A DNA stretch of 9,155 nt from contig DAOVXI010000051.1 of the NCBI GenBank assembly GCA_030636245.1, positions 1 to 9,155 on the forward strand, read 5' to 3'. The notes beneath the pieces are model-generated. The model was not told the DNA's origin and made no database searches. It saw nothing but the letters and a program-made list of their open reading frames with translations. Origin of the DNA: Deltaproteobacteria bacterium (GTDB taxonomy: Bacteria > Desulfobacterota > GWC2-55-46 > DRQE01). Made by a program: the position numbers and the translations under genes. Positions 6,578 through 9,155 of the stretch are shown here, one piece after another (position 1 is the stretch's first letter; each line of letters opens with the position of its first letter).

Positions 6578-6699
6578 ATGGATTCCGTTGTTTCCTTATT
6601 TTTAAAGCAGGGGACAGTGAGTTGAGCCCCAATGAGGCTGGCTGCAGGGACTGGTCGTTTGATCTTCTTTATTGATGAGCTAAAAATATGAAGCCTCGC

Positions 6700-7260
6700 T
6701 TAAGGGTTTTTCTTCTGTATGCTCAGATGTTCGAGTATTATATCGTCAAGTGTCTTGCCGTCGTCACTGACCGCCTCAGATGTATCCGGTACTGCAATTG
6801 GCGGTGGCGCTATCGGTGGTGCTGCCTGAGGCACTGGCGCTGCTACCGTTGGAGCTGCCTGAGGCACTGGCGCTGCCTGCGGCACTGGTGGTGCTTGCGG
6901 CGGTGCCGCCACTGGTGGTGCCGCTGCCGGAGGAGCTGCCTGTGGTACAGGAGCCGCCACGGGCGGAACCACCACGGGCGGAGCCTTTGGTTTGTTCACG
7001 GGCGCGTTTTGCTTTACGAACCGTCCGTCCTTAAGGTCCATAAGAAGGCTCTTCCTCTGCCCGTTCATGATATCTTTTATGACTTCTTTGAGGATATCGC
7101 TCTTAATGATGTCTTCGTAGCTGGTGCGGCGAGAGGCAAGAATGTTTCCTCCGACAAACAGCAGGGTCGTAATAACAGGGTTGTTCATGCCTCCATCCTC
7201 GCTCTGGATGTGGTAGACCTTACCCTTGTATTTTATATTTTCATTTTGTCCAAGCTGCAT
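6700..7260 (-). CDS. Unknown protein: conserved-looking N-domain, Pro/Ala linker, short C-terminal helix
   Basis: This 186-residue protein has no signal peptide, membrane segment or known catalytic motif. Residues 1-81 look globular, with NIKYKGKVYHIQSEDGG (8-24), a beta-like stretch PVITTLLFVGGNILASRRTSY (28-48, hydrophobic) and a helical part to 81. I believe similar N-domains occur in other deltaproteobacterial proteins, but this is recollection and not a search result. Residues 87-158 are a Pro/Ala/Val/Gln linker with four PVPQAAP copies (104, 125, 131, 142). Residues 165-182 form a short acidic amphipathic helix (SDDGKTLDDIILEHLS). The start ATG has AGGAG 6 bases upstream. The gene stands alone: it is divergent from acs and ends 122 bases before hisS. 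Domain plus linker plus terminal helix suggests a tethered binding or docking role, which is inference. Confidence 0.8.
   Translation of the reverse strand: MQLGQNENIKYKGKVYHIQSEDGGMNNPVITTLLFVGGNILASRRTSYEDIIKSDILKEVIKDIMNGQRKSLLMDLKDGRFVKQNAPVNKPKAPPVVVPPVAAPVPQAAPPAAAPPVAAPPQAPPVPQAAPVPQAAPTVAAPVPQAAPPIAPPPIAVPDTSEAVSDDGKTLDDIILEHLSIQKKNP
6787..7002 (-). repeat. Degenerate Pro/Ala-coding repeat region
   Basis: GC-rich low-complexity DNA encodes residues 87-158 of the 186-residue protein. Short units such as CC(A/T)GT(G/A)CC(T/G)CAGGCAGC recur, giving four PVPQAAP copies in between PPVAAP-like variants. This composition creates long apparent open frames on the plus strand that are not genes. 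Confidence 0.85.
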
Positions 7261-7282
7261 CTACTACTCCTTTTACTCAACA

Positions 7283-7288
7283 TTTATA
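7283..7288 (-). promoter_or_regulatory. Possible -10 element for the 186-residue protein gene
   Basis: TATAAA on the minus strand would start a transcript near 7276 with a leader of about 15 bases containing AGGAG. The nearest -35 candidate, TTGATT (7315-7310), is 21 bases away, which is longer than usual. The region is very AT-rich, so the match is weak evidence. Confidence 0.3.
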
Positions 7289-7348
7289 TTTAGCATTTTT
7301 TTTCTATAAAATCAAGCATTTAAAGCCCTTATTATGTTTTTTGAGCAC

Positions 7349-7376
7349 TTGACTATATCGGGCCATATGGGATAAT
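7349..7376 (+). promoter_or_regulatory. Sigma-70-type promoter for acs
   Basis: TTGACT (7349-7354), a 16-base spacer and GATAAT (7371-7376) each match the consensus at five of six positions. Transcription would start near 7383, leaving a leader of about 30 bases that contains GGAGG. The spacer contains the perfect 8-bp palindrome CCATATGG (7363-7370), a possible but unproven regulator site. Confidence 0.65.
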
Positions 7377-7412
7377 CCTAAGTAGGGTAAATTTTAGCTA
7401 CGGAGGCCATAA

Positions 7413-9155
7413 ATGTCATCGGAGGATGAGAAAAAAGGGATAGAGGTATTAAGTCACGAGGCGAGGGTCTTCCCTCCTCCTTCGAGCTTTAAAGGCAAGG
7501 CGCATATAGACGGTTTCAGCGCTTATAAGGAGTTATATGACCGCTCGATACAGGACCCCGAGGGGTTTTGGGGTGAGATGGCGGAAAGGTTCCTTCTCTG
7601 GGACGTGTCCTTCGATAAGAGCAGGGTCTCTGAGTACGATTTTACGGAGCCAAAGATAAGTTGGTTTAGCGGCGGCAAGCTGAATGTTAGCCGTAACTGC
7701 CTTGACCGTCACATTGAGGCTGGTTTGGGTGATAAGGTCGCCATCATCTGGGAGGCTGATAACGGGGATGTGAAAAAATTCACCTACTCGGAGCTTGCCC
7801 TTCTGGTCAGACGCTTTGCGAATGTGCTGAAGCGTAAGGGAATTAAAAAAGGCGACAGGGTTACTATCTATATGCCGATGATACCCGAGCTAAGCGTTGC
7901 GATGCTTGCATGCGCGCGCATCGGTGCGATACACAGCGTGGTCTTTGGAGGTTTCAGCTCCGCCGCTCTCAGGGACAGGATAAAGGACTCGGACTCAGCG
8001 CTCGTTGTAACCGCTGACGAGGGGGTCCGCGGAGGAAAAACGGTTCCGCTCAAGGTCAATGTTGACGAGGCATTGAAGGGCGCATCCGGCGTGAGTAGTG
8101 TAATAGTGGTTAAGAGAACCGGCGCGGATGTTCTGATGCAGGAAGGACGCGACTCATACTTTGAAGACGAGATGAGTGCCCCTGAGATAAGCGATGAGTG
8201 CGAAGCCGCAAGCATGGAGAGTGAGGACCCGCTCTTTATACTTTACACGAGCGGCTCTACGGGCAAGCCAAAGGGCATACTGCACACAACCGCAGGCTAT
8301 CTGCTTTTTTCTCAGATGACATTCAAGTATGTATTCGATTACCACCCTGATGACATATACTTTTGTACCGCTGACATAGGATGGGTAACAGGTCATTCAT
8401 ATATCGTCTATGGTCCGCTTTCCGAAGGCGCAACAGTGCTGATGTTCGAAGGCGTGCCGACCTATCCTACTCCCTCAAGGTTTTGGGAGATAGTCGAGAA
8501 GCATAAGGTGAGTATCTTCTATACCGCACCAACCGCCATAAGGGCGCTTATGCGCTGCGGCGAGGATCCGGTCAAAAAACACGACCTCTCAAGCTTAAGG
8601 GTTCTGGGCAGTGTCGGAGAGCCGATAAACCCCGAGGCATGGATGTGGTATCACACCTTTATCGGTGGCGGCAAGCTGCCGATACTCGACACATGGTGGC
8701 AGACGGAAACCGGCGGTATACTCATAACACCACTGCCCGGCGCGACGACACTTAAGCCGGGAAGCGCAACGCGTCCCTTCTTCGGCGTTCTTCCGAAGAT
8801 ACTCAAAGAGGACGGGAGTGAGGCAAAGGCAAACGAGGGCGGCTACCTTGTGATCGAAAAACCATGGCCGGGTATGCTAAGAGGCATGTACGGCGATCAT
8901 AACAACGAGCGTTTTAAGGAAGTTTACTTTAGCCGTTTCCCAGGCTACTACACCTGCGGCGATAGCGCCAGGGTTGACGAGGACGGGGACATATGGGTCA
9001 TGGGCCGCATAGACGACGTGCTTAATGTCTCGGGCCACCGTCTCGGCACGGCCGAGCTGGAGAGCTCTTTTGTTGCGCATAAGTTCGTGAGTGAGGCCGC
9101 GGTTGTGGGATGTCCGCATGATGTGAAGGGTGAGGGTATATACGCTTACATTACA
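7413..9155 (+). CDS. acs: Acetyl-CoA synthetase (AMP-forming), cut by right edge
   Basis: Acs activates acetate with ATP to acetyl-AMP and then forms acetyl-CoA. The window holds residues 1-581 of a family usually near 650; the C-terminal end, including the usual acetylated PxxxxGK lysine, lies beyond the edge. The N-terminal Acs cap is present (about 35-95, including YDRSIQDPEGFW). The ATP-binding loop is YTSGSTGKPKG (278-288). TADIGWVTGHSY lies near 318-329, the acyl-adenylate motif is WWQTETGG (428-435), GDSAR is at 516-520, and the hinge GRIDDVLNVSGHRLGTAE at 531-548. The WWQTETGG form with W429 favours acetate over longer acids. The hinge has HRLGT where many bacterial enzymes have HRLST. 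The start is ATG with GGAGG 6 bases upstream. Its divergent orientation and own promoter suggest separate regulation from the minus-strand genes. Confidence 0.97.
   Translation, partial: MSSEDEKKGIEVLSHEARVFPPPSSFKGKAHIDGFSAYKELYDRSIQDPEGFWGEMAERFLLWDVSFDKSRVSEYDFTEPKISWFSGGKLNVSRNCLDRHIEAGLGDKVAIIWEADNGDVKKFTYSELALLVRRFANVLKRKGIKKGDRVTIYMPMIPELSVAMLACARIGAIHSVVFGGFSSAALRDRIKDSDSALVVTADEGVRGGKTVPLKVNVDEALKGASGVSSVIVVKRTGADVLMQEGRDSYFEDEMSAPEISDECEAASMESEDPLFILYTSGSTGKPKGILHTTAGYLLFSQMTFKYVFDYHPDDIYFCTADIGWVTGHSYIVYGPLSEGATVLMFEGVPTYPTPSRFWEIVEKHKVSIFYTAPTAIRALMRCGEDPVKKHDLSSLRVLGSVGEPINPEAWMWYHTFIGGGKLPILDTWWQTETGGILITPLPGATTLKPGSATRPFFGVLPKILKEDGSEAKANEGGYLVIEKPWPGMLRGMYGDHNNERFKEVYFSRFPGYYTCGDSARVDEDGDIWVMGRIDDVLNVSGHRLGTAELESSFVAHKFVSEAAVVGCPHDVKGEGIYAYIT

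Noticed and set aside
6578..6699. T-box riboswitch or histidine leader peptide upstream of hisS
   Set aside because: No T-box consensus (AGGGUGGNACCGCG) and no run of His codons after a start are visible, and there is no terminator with a U-tract.
6678..6702. Terminator after the 186-residue protein gene
   Set aside because: AAGC-GAG-GCTT followed by CATATTTTT gives only a 4-bp stem, too weak to call.
6688..7293. A 201-codon plus-strand open frame rich in Trp, Arg and Cys
   Set aside because: It is the antisense of the Pro/Ala repeat gene; its composition follows from complementing proline and alanine codons, and it has no ribosome binding site or known motif.
7868..8396. Two minus-strand open frames opposite acs
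   Set aside because: They overlap conserved Acs motifs on the plus strand and resemble chance frames with low-complexity Ser/Thr or Ala content.

Overview
The window is an ordinary-looking stretch of a Gram-negative bacterial chromosome at roughly 50% GC. It carries nine protein genes, two of them cut by the window edges. Several features point to the old Deltaproteobacteria (Desulfobacterota and relatives): a Tol-Pal-type CpoB lipoprotein, a LysM protein with a 'WPTLW...NPHLIFPGD' motif, a GspE/PilB-like ATPase with an atypical N-terminus, and heavy use of ATA (Ile) and AGG (Arg) codons. This placement is an inference from protein style, not from a search.

Eight genes lie on the minus strand, so in transcription order they read from right to left. 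They are a Pro/Ala-linker protein of unknown function (7260-6700), histidyl-tRNA synthetase hisS (6577-5330), a 90-residue single-span membrane protein (5327-5055), a GspE/PilB-family ATPase (5038-3233), the ribosome-assembly GTPase engB/ysxC (3228-2641), a CpoB/YbgF-type lipoprotein (2548-1808), a LysM protein with six PPVVK repeats (1784-636), and the N-terminal 186 residues of dprA (559 to the left edge). The hisS to engB genes are separated by 2, 16 and 4 bases and look like one operon. A 92-base gap with a promoter-like region inside an inverted repeat precedes cpoB-lysM. A strong intrinsic terminator follows lysM, and its U-tract runs straight into the dprA ribosome binding site.

On the plus strand, acs (acetyl-CoA synthetase, residues 1-581, cut by the right edge) is divergent from the Pro/Ala protein. 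It has a good sigma-70-type promoter in the 152-base divergent gap.

The minus-strand genes mix housekeeping functions (tRNA charging, 50S assembly) with cell-envelope functions (TPR lipoprotein, LysM wall-binding protein, pilus/secretion-type ATPase, small membrane protein). I see no mobile element, CRISPR array, RNA gene or clearly new defence or biosynthetic system. The items most worth a second look are the orphan ATPase with its small membrane neighbour, the linker architecture of the 186-residue protein, the duplicated C-terminal domain and repeat array of the LysM protein, the inverted repeat around the cpoB promoter, and the terminator/dprA overlap.
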